This document shows, in pieces, positions 12,701 through 27,700 of a stretch of DNA of 64,000 bases; the stretch's first letter is position 1, and each line of letters begins with the position of its first letter. The notes under the pieces are model-generated. The model was not told where the DNA came from, did not search any database, and saw only the letters and a list, made by a program, of their open reading frames with translations. This DNA is from Lagopus muta (Eukaryota; Chordata; Aves; Galliformes; Phasianidae), in NCBI RefSeq assembly GCF_023343835.1, contig NC_064438.1, positions 14,985,077 through 15,049,076 of the forward strand, read 5' to 3'. The translations under genes were made by a program, and so were the position numbers.

Positions 12701-15700
12701 GCTAAAACTTGCCAGTATGTTTGTATAAATGAGTCTGACAATAAATAAGTACAAACGAAAGAGTCATGATCTACTAGTCAGCTGTATGAGCTTTGGGGAT
12801 ATTTATGCCACCTCTGTATCCAGGGAACAAGGGCATCCATTAGGGACTTTAACTGTAAACTGCATAAGGTCAAAAATTATCAACTCCACCTAAATAAAGA
12901 TGAGGGCAATCTTCCTTCCTTTCTGTAGATAAAAACAGCTTCCCAGAAAGATTACTTGCATCTCTTCAGCTGCATTCTCAGAGCACTTTGTTCAATTTCT
13001 GTTTTTTAATGTATTAAAAACACCAGCACCCAAAGCATCATAACTGTGACATCTGTTCTCATCAGCAACTGAAACAAACAAGCTTATATTCTTTCTTCAA
13101 TGGAAAAGAAAGCAAAAGAGACTTAACATATTTACTTCATAATGAATTTTCTCAGTAATCCATAATTTTTATTTATGGTTCTTATATTAAATGTTACTTG
13201 GTCACAGTGTGCACCAGACTATTAAATGAATGTCATATCTATAAAACTGTATGCATGTAAAAAGAAATAAGGTGGTATTTCTTTAGAATCTAATTATGGT
13301 TTCTCTTTGCACTCTCAGCACTTGCAGAAAAGGCAAATGGAAATGTGTTCAGAAATCAAGATGTTCCTCAACATGTAATCTGTATGGAGAAGGCCATATC
13401 ACCACTTTTGATGGACAGCGTTTTGTGTTTGATGGCAACTGTGAATACATATTAGCTATGGTAATCTGCATCTTACTGATGCTTTTGGCTGTATCTTAGT
13501 ATCAAGTACCTTGTTTTAAAAGGCTGATGAAAATATCCTGGGATGCACTATATCCAATAAAGCACTTTGAATCTCAATAAGCACAAGAAGTGTGCTTATT
13601 TTCTACATATATACAAGTTTAAAATAAAAAATGTTTAGTTCACAAAATGAAATTTTTAATGTGCGTGCAACCAATTTTAGATTAAATAACACTTAAAGTC
13701 ATTGATGTGTACACCTTCGGTACCAGTCAACTGTGTCTTTCAGTGATGTCAGTTTGTCTACTGAATCAGAGGTCATCACTGTTACTTCCCAAAACAGTGA
13801 CTGTGATTCAGAACTGGTAACTGTGATTCAGAAGTAACTTTTTCACTTCTGACTACAAATATGTGGTTTCTACGAGGAATAGAATGGCTCAGCTACCTAA
13901 ACCATATAATATCCTAGGATCTATCTATTAATAGCAAGCAGTGGATTTTAAGACATTCACAGATGGACTATCTCTCATATGAGAGTAAATAAAGATGGCC
14001 TGCTGTACTGAAAGGCAGAATCACAGTCATGACGCATTTGAGCTTTCTATACTTTCTCGTGCTTCTAAGTTGAGAGACTTCAGACACAGAGTCTATTAAA
14101 TCTTTATGCATGTGTTTTTATCTTTTTAGGACGGCTGCAATGTTAATAGACCTCTTTCCTCTTTTAAAATTGTTACTGAGAATGTCATTTGTGGGAAATC
14201 AGGGGTTACATGCTCTAGATCCATCAGCATTTACCTTGGGGTAAGATCCTCATTTTACTGTTACTCCACAGAATAGCCATTTAAGGCCATACTTGTTTTA
14301 CTTCTGGACACTTCAGGTATGTCTTGCATGTGAAATTATGTGCTTAGCCTAGAGCTTCAGTTTTAGTAGGGAACTTTAGTAGGTGTATTTTTTTATCAGT
14401 TCTCATGTCAGTGTTTTAGTCCTTCAGCCTCTTCCCTTAGAAGTCATTAAATTTTTAACTTTACCCACCCTGTCAAAAGACAGTTATTTTTTCTCCCAAG
14501 CTCAAGAAAGCAGCAGAATAAAACTGAGGAATTCTTATCACGGATGATCTACAAAACTACACCAAATTTCTCTTAGTCTGGATAGTACTTGCCAATTCAA
14601 AATATTTCCAGATCTCTACTATCCTACTACGTGACGTGTATCTGTGAAATTACAGCAGTGATCAGTAATCCCTGTTTTCACTGCTGTCTGACAGCTTCCA
14701 AAATTAGTTAACTTTTGCAGTTCTCAGCTATATTTGAACACTAATGCACAGTATTATCTTCTCACCTTGGAGTCTTTCATTGTAATCAGAGAGTAGTTTA
14801 TGGACAGCTGAGTTTTTACCCCAATGAACAGTCACTACAAGCAGTACACATTTGCCATTTTACTGTGTAGTGGCACTTTTAGCTCATCAGTGCTGCACTT
14901 AGGATCTAGTTTCTAGTGCGTACACCCCCATGCAAACCTTTCTACTGATTCTCTAGACATTGAAACACTATGGTATGATGTGAGTTACGTTTTTAAGTAC
15001 ACATGAGAGCAGGAGAGAGTAAGTAGAAGAGCCCAAGTGATACACTGACTTTCTCTGCAACTTTTCTGTTATTTCTAAGAATACATGAAGATAAACCTCC
15101 TCTGCTCTGCTGGATGCAGATGGCTGGCTGGCTGTAATATATGCATAAAATGTGATCAGAGTTCTAGTATACCAAACAATGAGACTAAAACAATAAATTT
15201 TTAAATATTTCCTATGAAGATTTGCATTTAAATAAAAAAATTCCAAAGGAAATAAAAGCCAATCATTTTAAGATAAGATGACAATCCAAGGAAACTCGCT
15301 TACCTTTTAAGATCTTCATCACTGCTGACAGTAAGTTATTCTGAAGTTTCTGGCTACTGTAAAAAATGAGAAGATTTTCTATAGCAGTACAGTATCTGAT
15401 TTGCAACAGTGATTTATGGAAAGTCAAAAAAAAAATACTGAAACTTGATAATTTATAACATGCGCACAACTTTTCTTCCAGAACTTGACTATTATACTGC
15501 GAGATGAAACCTTCTCTATTTCTGGGAAAAATCTTCAAGTGAGGTATAATGTGAAAAAGAATGCCCTCCACCTGATGTTTGATATCATTATCCCAGGAAA
15601 ATATAACATGACTCTTGTATGGAATAAGCACATGAACTTCTTCATCAAGATCTCCAGGGAAACACAGGTATTGCAGAATAACTTCTTCAGTAAACTATAC

Positions 15701-18700
15701 TTCAATTCGCATTGACCTGCTAGTTGAATGATGTTTGTCTTCACTCTGCATGATGGCAAAGGTTAGTAGCAATTCATTTTCTATTCATTATCTCCAAAAC
15801 AGCAGATATTTTCACTAAAGGCTGATTTTTGTGATTATCCTTTGGCATTAGAAGAATTTTTTGAGCTAAGATTTTATATTTTATGCAACAACTGCATGTT
15901 TTGATTGAATTTGGTCTCTAAATTATGACAACTTACATTTGAGATGAGAAACACATCCACTGATGAACAGGACCTCCTGCACAATTTGCAAAGAGCGTGT
16001 GAGAGAGTATTTGTAGATCACAGTCACTACTAAAGTAGGAAAAAATGCCAGTAATTGAAAGGGAATGAAAGTAATAGTAATCAACTGACAGTGCTTTCAT
16101 TTTATCCAGGAAACTATCTGTGGTTTGTGCGGAAACTATAATGGCAATATGAAAGATGATTTTGAAACCCGAAGCAAGTATGTGGCATCAAATGAACTGG
16201 AATTTGTGAATTCTTGGAAGGAGAATCCTCTCTGTGGGGATGTATACTTTGTAGTGGACCCCTGCAGCAAGAACCCTTATCGTAAAGCTTGGGCAGAGAA
16301 GACATGTTCCATCATCAACAGTCAAGTCTTTTCTGCCTGTCACAATAAGGTAAGAATTAGTTAGGTCTTCTCTTTAAGTCATGTATCAATCCTCATAAGC
16401 CATGTATTGTAACTCGTGTATCATGAGATTTATCAGAACCAGTCTTTCTGAAGGAAGATCTGCATTTTCAGGAATTGACCACAAGTGATAAATACAGCTG
16501 ATACTGCAGTGGTCATGCATAGCCGTGGAAGTTGTAGCACTGGTGAATTTTAGGTACTTCTGCCTGAATGGATGTGGGTTTTTGTGGTTTGTTTGTTTGT
16601 TTGTTTTTTAATTTCTTTTTTAACTGATTAAATGTATGTTCAGTATGAATTTAGACATACATATCTGGAAAAACCTCATGAACTTCTATTATTAGTTGGA
16701 AAATATCTACATTCTTGTTAAAAAGAGTTCTTTGAAGTTTGATTGTTTTGACAGGTGTTCAGTGGAAATACTAGTTACTCTTACTTCAATGGAACAGATT
16801 CTCTTGACTTTCTCATATGCCAAAAGGGACCTATAAAAAACATCTTCTGAAAAAATAGGCACTAAAGAATTCAGAAAATTCATTACTTCATTTTCCAATA
16901 CAGGTGAATCGTATGCCCTATTATGAGGCCTGTGTCCGAGACTCATGTGGTTGTGACATTGGAGGTGATTGTGAATGCATGTGTGATGCCATTGCAGTGT
17001 ATGCAATGGCCTGTTTAGATAAGGGAATCTGCATCGACTGGAGGACTCCTGAGTTTTGCCGTAAGTTTCTTTAAGATTTCCTAAAGGCAGTTTAAGAGAC
17101 AATTATTGCTAATGTGAGTATAGTATTATAGCAACACAAGAAATGGCTTATATATGCACCTCCTGTGTTTCATTGTCTTTATGGACAAATAGGTGACTTC
17201 AGTCACCTGAGTTTTGGACGCTGTACTTTTTCTTTGCTCTAAACAAACAAAATGTTATGTCTGTTTGTACCGTGGAATGATGAGAAAGAAAATGAAGTAA
17301 CCACAGAAGGCATTTTATTTTTTTCTGCTGTCAGTGTATGATGAACAGTCAGTTTGTAAGCAGAAAAAATATGAAATTGTAAAAAACTGTTGTTTTTGGC
17401 TGCAATGAATTCATCTTCTGTGTGAATGTCAAGGGAATAAGGACAGCTGTGTTGGCTAGAACACTGTGAAACAGGAAAATATCAGTGTGTCCCAACACCA
17501 TACATAGAGGAAAAGAGAGAGTAAGGGTGTTATAAATCAATGCTGAAGTTGTCATCTTTGATAGTTTCTTTTCAGTATTCACTGTATTATGTATTAAAAT
17601 TATGGAAAATCCTGCACAGTTAACTCACAAAAAAAGAAACTGACTTATATCACTAAAGCAAATTTCAATTTGCACATCATACTGAAAGTTCCAGTGGCAA
17701 TTTTTTTTACTCAAGCTGCTGATAAATTTTGTCTTCCCTTCAGTCCTTTGAAAACAACGTTCTCTCTTTGAAAAATTCTGACCTTTCTCCTGGTTTTGCC
17801 ATTTCTAGCTGTCTACTGTGAGTATTACAATTCTCACAGAAAAACAGGAAGTGGGGATGCTTATTCCTACGGCTCCAGTGTCAACTGCACCTGGCATTAC
17901 AGGCCTTGTAATTGTCCAAATCAATACTACAAATATATGAACATTGAAGGTAATAAGCTATACTATTTCAAACCACAAAGCAATAACATAATTATTTTCC
18001 ATGGTGTTTTTTTTTTCCATATCACAGTTAGTAATGTTTTCACAGATGTTACCTTTAAAGCAGTTTTGCTTTCTTTACCTTACCTCTAATGCTTTAAATG
18101 CATAATTTGTTCAGTACCTGTACTACACCTGGCTTTATATTGAACTCAGGTTATCACAAAGATAAATCCTCTGACCTGTGCTAATTAAAACTACCTCTCC
18201 TTGAGTAAGAAAAGGTCTGAAGAGAACAGTATGATTTCTGTTAGAAAAACAAATATAATTGGAGAACTCCACAAAATTTACTACATATGCAGTTCCTTCT
18301 GAGGATCACACTGGAGATGCTTACCTGAATGTATGAAGTTACAATCAATACAATTTCTTAGTAATAGAAATTTAAGATTTTGGATTATACATAGTATAGG
18401 GTAAACACTGTACTCTGAGGAATGTAAAAAGAATTTATCTTTCCTTTTCTTCAGGCTGTTACAACTGCTCTCATGATGAATATTTTGATTATGAGAAAGA
18501 AAAATGCATGCCATGTGGTAAGTAGAGACCTGTATGCTCATCCTTTTTCTTTACAGTAACTAAAACCTTTGAGTGTTGACAAAGAAGATATTTTCCCTAG
18601 TTACTTCTCAGTTAATGATTAGCATTCATCCCTGTATAACTTTTCTTCAAGATAATCTTATTGTTGTACTACTGGTATGTAAAACTAGTATACTTAACTT

Positions 18701-21700
18701 AGCAATTCCCTTTAAGTTCTGTGGGTTTTTAGAATTATTTAACTTAAGATTTATTACCGTGCGGTGTCCTACTCTGAAAACCTTTCATAGTAAATAATGT
18801 TGTGGATGGCCTCCCACTACACAATTTGGATTTCCATGAAGATGTAAAATTAACAAAAAAAAAAAACCACCCTCAATTACAGTTGTTTATTTCATTTAAC
18901 AGAATTCTTACTTGTGAAACCAGAATTTCAGCTACTGATCTTATTTACAGATAAAAAAACATTTCCATTATCCCTAGAAAGTGAAGTGCCCTTAAACAGA
19001 AATATGCTCATGTTGATTTGTATTAAGAGCTGTATTAAGTTCTTCATTATTTTTTAAGTAGTTTCATGTGAAGCTTATCACCAATATATGTAGAAACAAG
19101 CATTTTCAGGTTTATCACACTAATTAGCACAATCCTTTGAAAAGACCTAATTTTTCTTCCTATCTGAAATTTGCTTTATTTGGAATATTCTTAATATGCT
19201 TCCAACTAAAAATGTAACCTGTTCTACTTCTATGTCACAGGAGATGAAAGTATTAGTGCTACTCCAGAAACTTCTTCACCTTCAACAGGTTAGTTTAAGC
19301 AGTTGATTGAACAAGTACTTACACACTGGTGTGTGTCCTGATCCTTGTTTCTGAGATAAGAAGTACCCTTTTTTTGCTTGATATAATGGTATCACCAGTT
19401 TTGAATGTGTAAGATGCAATAACAAAAAGTCAGTATCATAATTATCACAAAAAAATTCCCAGAAATATTTGTGTACACCGAGGCACAATTTCATTAGTAA
19501 TGAAATTTTTTTTAGTGAGTATGGATTTCTGTCTTCTCCCTCTAACACAAAATCACACAAAATGTTCACTACAATTTTAAATGGTGATTGGCTTTATAAC
19601 ACTTAACAGTTTAGGAAGCTGGTCTTGGAAGTGCATGACCATGTACATCAAGCTCCAGTAGCCTGATCCAGGAAAGGAGCGTGTATTTACTGATCTTTGT
19701 TAGAAATTACATTACTTTCATTAATGAAAATGAGAAAGGAGGAAGGTAAAGAGGTGGTTTTATGAATAAAGCTCCTGCAAGAATTCCTATTCAACATATT
19801 CACTGCAAATAACAATAAAGGAATAGATCAATGAATTTTCTTAAATATTTGAAATTAAGGTAGGAATTATTTTCAATTGTTACTACTGGTAGTAGTTTTT
19901 CATTCTAAAAATAATTTTCAAATTTCTATAGGAATATTTTAATGGATTATGAAGAATTATTTCTTATCCTCTGATTTTGATTTTTTTTCCTCTTAGTAAC
20001 AGCAATGCAGCCTAAAGCAACAGGAATCTCTACTGCAGTCACATTATCCACAGCTACCCAATCAATATCACCTAGTACTTCTCCTGCATCTACTGTACCA
20101 ACGGAGACCAGAAATCTCACTGTAACCTCAAAAATCACAGTCCCAAGAACTTCTTCATCATCACCTCTTGTCACAATGAAGTCAACAACTGGTAAGTTAT
20201 TGTATTACTGTCTAAAACAAATTACATCAAACACATTCTATATAGAGTTGAGCTATCATTACGCTAGGAAGGCATTGCAAGCTGTCTCAACATCCAAGCA
20301 AGAGACTGCAGATTAGAAGGTAGGTAAAGTAGGCTTCCAGAAAGCAGTTTAAACCAAAAACGTTCAGAAGTATGGATGGAAAGTGTGTGGAAAGAGAAAG
20401 AGAAAGGATATAGATGACATGTTAGAAATGCAACTCAAATAACTTGTTGTGACTCATCTGAGAAGAATGTTAGAAGTGAGCAGTGAGCCAGCTCAGCTAA
20501 AATTGGATTTATTAGTTCAGTTTCAACCTCCATTACACAGCTGGTTCAGTTACACAGTCATGTTCAAATAGCACCCAGTCTCAAAAATCCAAATAATAAC
20601 ATAAGCAGGCTTCAAGGCAAAATCACAGAGGTATCAGTGCAGTGACTATTCTAGGATCCTGCTCTCAGCAGGATGGCTTCTCCAGCATTAATTATTTTCC
20701 GATTATATGATTTGTGGATACTCATAATGGCATGCATCTTTCCACCAACATGCACTCCAACTAAAAAGCCATTCTGGACCCAGGCTATCAGAAGAAAACA
20801 GAGGTAAAAAGAGGTCCCACTTTGCAAAACAAGAACTGGTACAAGGAAGGTCCTACAGTATGATGTTATTTAATTTTGTAATATGGATTGTAGAAGGCTA
20901 ATTCAGAATATAAGGTTAGCCAGTGACACTGTTATTTGGGCAAAGCCTATAGAGGCTTTTGCTAATAAGTGACAACAAAGCTAACTTTTAGAAATATTAT
21001 ACGAAGAATGATTATAGGAAATCACAGGAAATAATAGAAAAAGATGTACAAAATGAGAACAAAGAAAAATATGAGGTAAGAGAAAACAAGTACAGGTAGG
21101 AAAAGGTGCCGTTTAGATTAGGAGAACATAAATACAATGATTTAATGTTTTGACATGCAAAACATTAAAAAGATCCAGGGCAAAAAACTATGTCTTGTGA
21201 ACATGGGCAGCTTTTTCATGTTTTGTCTATTTTAATTATTACATAAATTGATTACTCACATGATATTCCTTACCTTTTACTCCAAAAGAACATACAACAT
21301 CAATTTTTACTATGCCAAGCATGACCTCTACAGTAACTACACCTTCCATAACTACCTCAGCGAAAGGAACCATCTTCACTGAACCAAAATCTACAACTAC
21401 TGCCTCAGTAACCATTGTTTCAACAGAGACAGAAAAAACAAGGTTCACTACACCACTCTTAGAGACTACTGTCAAAGAAGAAATGACAACCATCTCAATA
21501 CCTTATACTACATCTCAGATTGCAACTTTCAGCAAGCCTGAACTAACAACAGTAGGTAAGCGTAAAAAAAACAAAACCATTCATTCTTACTAGATGTTTT
21601 AAAAGTGCAAATTAGTGAGAAAGGAAAATGGTGACTGATGAATTGTAATAAAAATGAAAACTTCAGCGTCCTGCCAATGCAGCGAGCATTGCACATCTGA

Positions 21701-24700
21701 ATAAGATCTTAAAACCAACATTTCTCTCAGAGGCCTTTCTCTATCTATTCACTTCCTCCAAGGAAGTAGATTAAGGTAAAAATCTTTCTGTACTTTAAAG
21801 TGAGTTTTCAAAGACAAACACACAGATGTGCATTCTCCTTAGACAACTTCTCCAAAAAATATAAATCCTGTCTGTCACAAAGGAAATGGCATTTTGAGAA
21901 GTCAAGTATGCCATATGTCAACTATGACAGCTTCTTCTATTGCTGTACGCCTAGCTTAGCAACTGAGACCAGAGGCTGGGACAGCATGCAGGGAGAAGTC
22001 AGCTGTGAGAAGGCACCTGCACACTATCTCCCAGTCCAAACATCTCTCACCCATACTGTTGGGGTGCATACATTCAGGTCTCCTTCTGCCAACAGTATTG
22101 GCTTAGTCTGAGAAAGCATCACAACCCACTTTTATTAGGTACCTTCCCAGACATTGAGCATTACTGAATATCCATTTTTCCTTACATTGGAGAGAGTGAG
22201 GGAAATCAAGCAACCACTCTGCACCACCAAGTTTCAGTAGGTGACTAAGAATGATCTGAAAGCTGTCATTGGCCTGTGACTCTGTTTTACTTACCTAGCT
22301 TTTTCTTGGGATGCCCATGCCCAGCTTGGAGTGCCTTTAAGGGAGATGCACAAATCTGGAGAGGTTGTTCTTCTTCCCTCAGGAGGTCCAGGAAGAGGCA
22401 TAGGGTGCTGAACTGGCCCAGTTCTTACCCCATATTTCTGTGGAGAAGCAGAAAAGGGAATGTGAAGGCAGAAGACCCTGGTCTGTTTTTCCTTTCTGCT
22501 CAGCAAGACTGAGTGAGATCCAGGCCTGCCTTTTGTGCCCCATCCCCAGCCCTTGTATTCTGCCTAGAATCTTTACATTCCCTCCACCTTCCTTTCTTGT
22601 TCTGCCACCTTCAATTGACTTGTGCCTTCCTTCCAGTAGCTGTAACCCACAAAAGACCAACCATGCCACACACTGTACCACATCTCATCACACAGAAGAC
22701 CACCCCAGTGACACTGTCCAGCAGCACCTCTAAGACCTTTGTCTCCACAGGGGCCAGCACTGCCAGCAGTCCAGAAGTTCCACTGACAAGGATATCTGTG
22801 AGCCCCACCTCTTTACCTGCCACCACAGCTGTATCTGTTTCTTTCCCCTCATCTCCATCCTCAACACGGCTGAGACCATCACATCCAGGTAAGGCTCCCT
22901 TTTGCTCCGATTCATGCTGCCACCTGCTCCTTCAAGCTCCCACCCTTCTCTTCTGAGTGTCGTGTTACACAAGTTTCACTTTTGATATTCATTTTCTATT
23001 CCTATTCCTCTTGCCATACCACTCAAACTCAGGCAGTCACATTGCCCCTAATGACGTCCTTCTCCCTTGCTGCTTCAGGCATTTGACTCTGGGGCACAGA
23101 GCTTTATCACCCTACAGTCTTGTTTGAGTTTCTGCCCAACAACTAGCAGGTGAAGACCAGTTTACACACAGGCCCTCCTCTTGTAGCAGTGCTGTAAGAG
23201 AGCGGGGGGGAATAAAAGGCAGTGAGAGTGGAAGATTACAATTCTAGGATAGTTTTTGGTGAGAGAGAGAATACAAGTATGTTTTCCATACAGAGGATGC
23301 CTGGGCCCTGACACAGCAATGGCAAACTTGGGCCAACAAATGCTGCCTCCTTGCTGTGCAGATAAAGAAACCAGGTGCTGATCCTCGGTGCAAAAATATC
23401 ACCAATGGATGGGTGGGCAAGAAGATGCTCAAACTCCAGGGTGCATTACCCCCACACAGACCTGTAATGCTCCACATGCCCAGGTCTTCATGGTATTGAC
23501 CAGGACAGTCTCCCTTCAGAAGATGCCACAACATGCTTCACACAGGATTCTTCCCAAGACTCAACCATCGTTTTTTCTCATCACTTTCTTTGTAGCAAGG
23601 GAGCCAACCAGAGCTTAGACTACAACTAGTAAAGTAGTAACGAATGAGTGCTCTGGTCAGGAAAGAGATATTAATGCCTGTTCCATCAGTAACCTCAGCT
23701 GCTCCAGGAACTCTATCCAACACACTGCGAAACAGACATGATCCATATTCATATATATATATATATATTCATATGTATATCCATATTTAGCATGTATAGT
23801 AACGAGACCAATCAACTTCTGATTTCCAATGGCAGCCTCCAAGACAACTGTGCTGCCTCTCACCACAGAGAAGACTACCCCTGTCACATCTTTCACCAGC
23901 ACCTCCAAGACTTCTGTCTCCATTGAAGCCAGCCCCACTAGCAGCCCAGAAATCCCACTGACAACAACATCTCCTGTCCTCAGCAGCACCCTCAGCACCA
24001 GGCTACCAACTCCTGCCCCATCAACACTCTTCTCCACCTCACCTCCAATCTCCATGCCAAAAACAATTCCTACAACGCTAAGACCCAAGCCTTCTTCCCC
24101 AACAACCAGTGCTTCTACAGAGTTGCTGATACCTGCATCCTCCACACCCTCCACAGCCAAAACCAGTCTGCTGTCATCATCAGCATCTTCCCCTTACTCA
24201 ACTATGTCCTCGACAGCACTAAGCACATCACTTCTCGGTAAGTCTCCACCTAGTCCTTCCCAATTCTACTCCTTCTCACTGCTTTCCCAGTACTTCCCCT
24301 TTATTCCTGATGTACAGTATGCACCCCAGGGTTGTCACCCTCACTCTCAGCGCTCCCAGCACCAGGCTGCCATCTCCTGCCCCATTTACTCTCATCTCTG
24401 CCTCTACTCCAACTTCCATGAGAAAGCCCACACTACAACACTGAGACCCAAGCCCTCTTCTCTGACAACCATTGCTCCAATAGAGTCACCTACAGCTGCA
24501 TTCTCTGCACCCTTCACAGCCAAAACCAGCCTGCTGCCATCATCTGTTTCTTCTCCCTTCTCAACTGTGTCTTCCACAGCACTGAGAACATTGCATCCCA
24601 GTAAGCCTCCCTCCTGCCTTTCTCATTCCTCTGCCTGCTCTTCCCAGTTTTTGCCCTTCATTTCTCGTCTACTGTGTACACCAATTTGTTGTCACACTCC

Positions 24701-27700
24701 TTTGCCCACTGGAGGTGGGCATTTCTGCTTATGGTATTTGTGGTGTCATGCTTGTTTGGATGGAGTGAGCAGCACAGCTGAGTGAAGGCTTAGCTGCTAA
24801 CAAGGGTGAAGTCACCACATACTGCCCTTCTGCAAAGCTCTCTCAGCATTTTGTCATCAGGGATTTTGGGGAATTCAGGGTCACTGATTTCTCCCTTGGG
24901 TTGTGCCATACTCAGCTTGATGCATGTAGGCAGAGCCTCTGCCTGTGTCTTGGTTGAGACAGGCACATGCATAGAGCTCCTCTTCTAGTGAGATAGAGTG
25001 AAATGCTAGGGGGCATTCCTGAGGTGCTGTCCTTGCTGCAACTTTCTGGATAGGAAAAGGATGGAGAAGAAAAGGGCAGAAGCCACTGGCCCTTCCTTGA
25101 CTCTTGCTCAGTGAGAGCTGTTGTGGCTGTTGTGTGTTTTTTCACTGCACACAAATGTGCTTTTCTATAGGAACAGTCCATCTCCTTTGCCATTTTTTTC
25201 TTGCCCTGCCACTCTCAGCTGAACTATGCTTTCTTTATATGCAGCATCCACTCACAAAATGACAACTGTGCCACCCATTGTGCCTCCAGTCACCACAGAG
25301 AAGACTACTCCCACTGTGTCTGCCACCAGCACCTTTAAGACCTCCATCTCCAGTGAGGCCAGCCTGACCAGCAGCCCAGAAGTCCCACTGACAACGACAT
25401 CCCCTGCTCCCAGTATCACTCTCAGCACTAGCTTACCATCTGCTGCTCCATCCACACTCTTCTCCACATTGCTCCCAACTTCCACACCAAAGTCCACGCC
25501 TACAACCGTATGGCCCACGCTGTCTTCTCTAACAACCAGTGCTCCAACAGCGTCGCCTACACCTGCATCCTCCACACTCTCCACAGCCAAAACCAGCCTA
25601 CTGCCATCATCTGCATCTTCTGCCTTCTCAACTGTATCCTCAACAGCACTAAGCACATCTCTTCCTGGTATGTATTCCTCCTGCTCTTCAAGCTGTAGTG
25701 TTTGCTCTTCCCAGTTTTGACTCTCTATTCCTACCATTCAGCACAAACCACTTTGTTGTCCCCCTCCTTTTCCCACTGATTTTAGCACTGTCACTCCTAG
25801 GATCTGTGGTGAGTTGCTTGGGTCTGTGCTGTGATTCTGTTTGGGGAGGAACTTCTTTTCTTCCTTGGAGTCCATTATTTATGGGAGAACACCCTGCCTG
25901 TGTTGGTGCGGGCAGACAGTGCCCTGTGCCAGAGAGCTTCCTCTTCCAGGGAGAGGAGGAGTTAGCTGAGGTGCTGGAGGGCGGCCTTGAGGCATTGTTT
26001 TTATCTCACCTTGCTGGGGAGGAGGGAAGAAGGGGAGGGGAAGAGCAGGAGCCAGTGGCCAGTTCCTGCCTCTTGCCCAGCGAGTTTCAGTGTAGCAAGA
26101 TCCTACTTCCCTGCCCTTCTGCATAGCCCAGGGCTTCTGTTTGGAACAGTCTACTTCCTTTCTTTTCCTTTGTAATCCTTTAACCAACCAATGCTTTCTT
26201 TCCTGCAGCTTTCACCCATGAAACAACAACTGTGCTGCACATAGTGCCATATATCACCACGGAGAGGACCACTGCCACACCTGTTACCACCAGCACCTCC
26301 AAGACCACCTTCTCTAGTGAGGCCAGCCCCAGCAGCAGCCCAGAAGTCCCCCTGACAACGACATTCCCTGCCCCCAGCAGCGCTTCCAGCACCAGGCTGC
26401 CATCTTCTGCCCCATCCACAGTCACCTCCTCTCCTCCGACCTCCACAATGAAGTCCACACCTACAACACTAAGGCCCAAGCCCTCTTCCCCACTGACTAG
26501 TGCTCAAACAGAGTTTACCACACCTGCTTCCTCCACACTCTCCACAGTCAAAACCAGTCCAGTGCTGTCATTAGCATCTTCCACTTCTTCGGCTGTGTCC
26601 TCCACAGCACTGAGAACATCGCATCCCAGTAAGCCTCCCTCCTGCCTTTCTCATTCCTCTGCCTGCTCTTCCCAGTTTTTGCCCTTCGTTTCTGGTCTAC
26701 TGTATACACCAATTTGTTGTCACACTCCTTCACTCACTGGTGGTGGGCATTTTTGTAGGGTTTATAGGGGGTTGTTTGCTGTGCTTCATGACATGATGGA
26801 TTAAATGGCTGACTGAATGCTTAGCAGCTAATTAGGGTGAAGTTGCCACATGCTGCCCTTCTCTAAGGCCCTCTCAGCATTCTGGGGAATTCAGCTGGTG
26901 CACTGGTTTCTCCCTTGGATTATGCTTTACCCAGCTTGATGCATGTAAGCAGTGCCCTCTGCCTGTGTCTTGATAGAGACAGGCACATGCAGGGGTGTTC
27001 CTCTTCCAGTGAGATACAGATGGTAGTGAAATGCTAGGGGGCACTCCTGAGGTGCTGTCCTTGCTGCAACTTTCTGGATAGGAGGAGGATGGGGAAGGAA
27101 AGGGCAGAAACCACTGGCCCTTTCCTGCTTCTTGCCCAGTGACAGTCAATGCAGCATGGTTCTGCCTTCTCGTTCACATGCCTGGCTTAGGTCCTCCACC
27201 AGGAACAGCTAGCATTGTTTCCCTTCCATTGTTACCCTTCAACCAACTTGTGCTTTCTTCCTGCAGCCTCCACCCAGAAAATAACAACCGTGCCACACAT
27301 TGTGCTGCCAGTCACCACAGAGAAGACTACTCTCACTGCATCTGCCACCAGCACCTCCACAACCCCAGTCTCCATCGAGGCCAGCCCCACCAGCAGCCCA
27401 GAAATCCCGCTGACAACATCCTCTGCCCCTAGCAGCACTCTCAGCACAAGGCTGCCATCTGCTGCTCCGTCCACACTCTCCTCCACACCGAAGATCAGGC
27501 CTACAACCCTGCGGCTTAAGCCTTCCTCCATGACAGCCAGTGCTCCAGCAGAATCGCCTACACCTGCATCAACCACACCCTCCACAGCCAAAACCAGCCT
27601 CTTGTCATTGTCTCCGTCTTCCTTCTCTACTGTGTCCTCAACAGCAGTGAGCACATCATATGCCAGTAAGCCTCCCTTCTGCCCATCCCACTGCTCTGCC

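Noticed and set aside
12385-12741. 118-residue minus-strand frame over the D' exon
   Set aside because: Antisense shadow of the MUC6 exon 12392-12543 and its intron; no support.
22276-22733. Overlapping open frames on both strands before array unit 1
   Set aside because: Array-intron sequence rich in CT; only the part from 22637 has acceptor, phase and mucin consensus.
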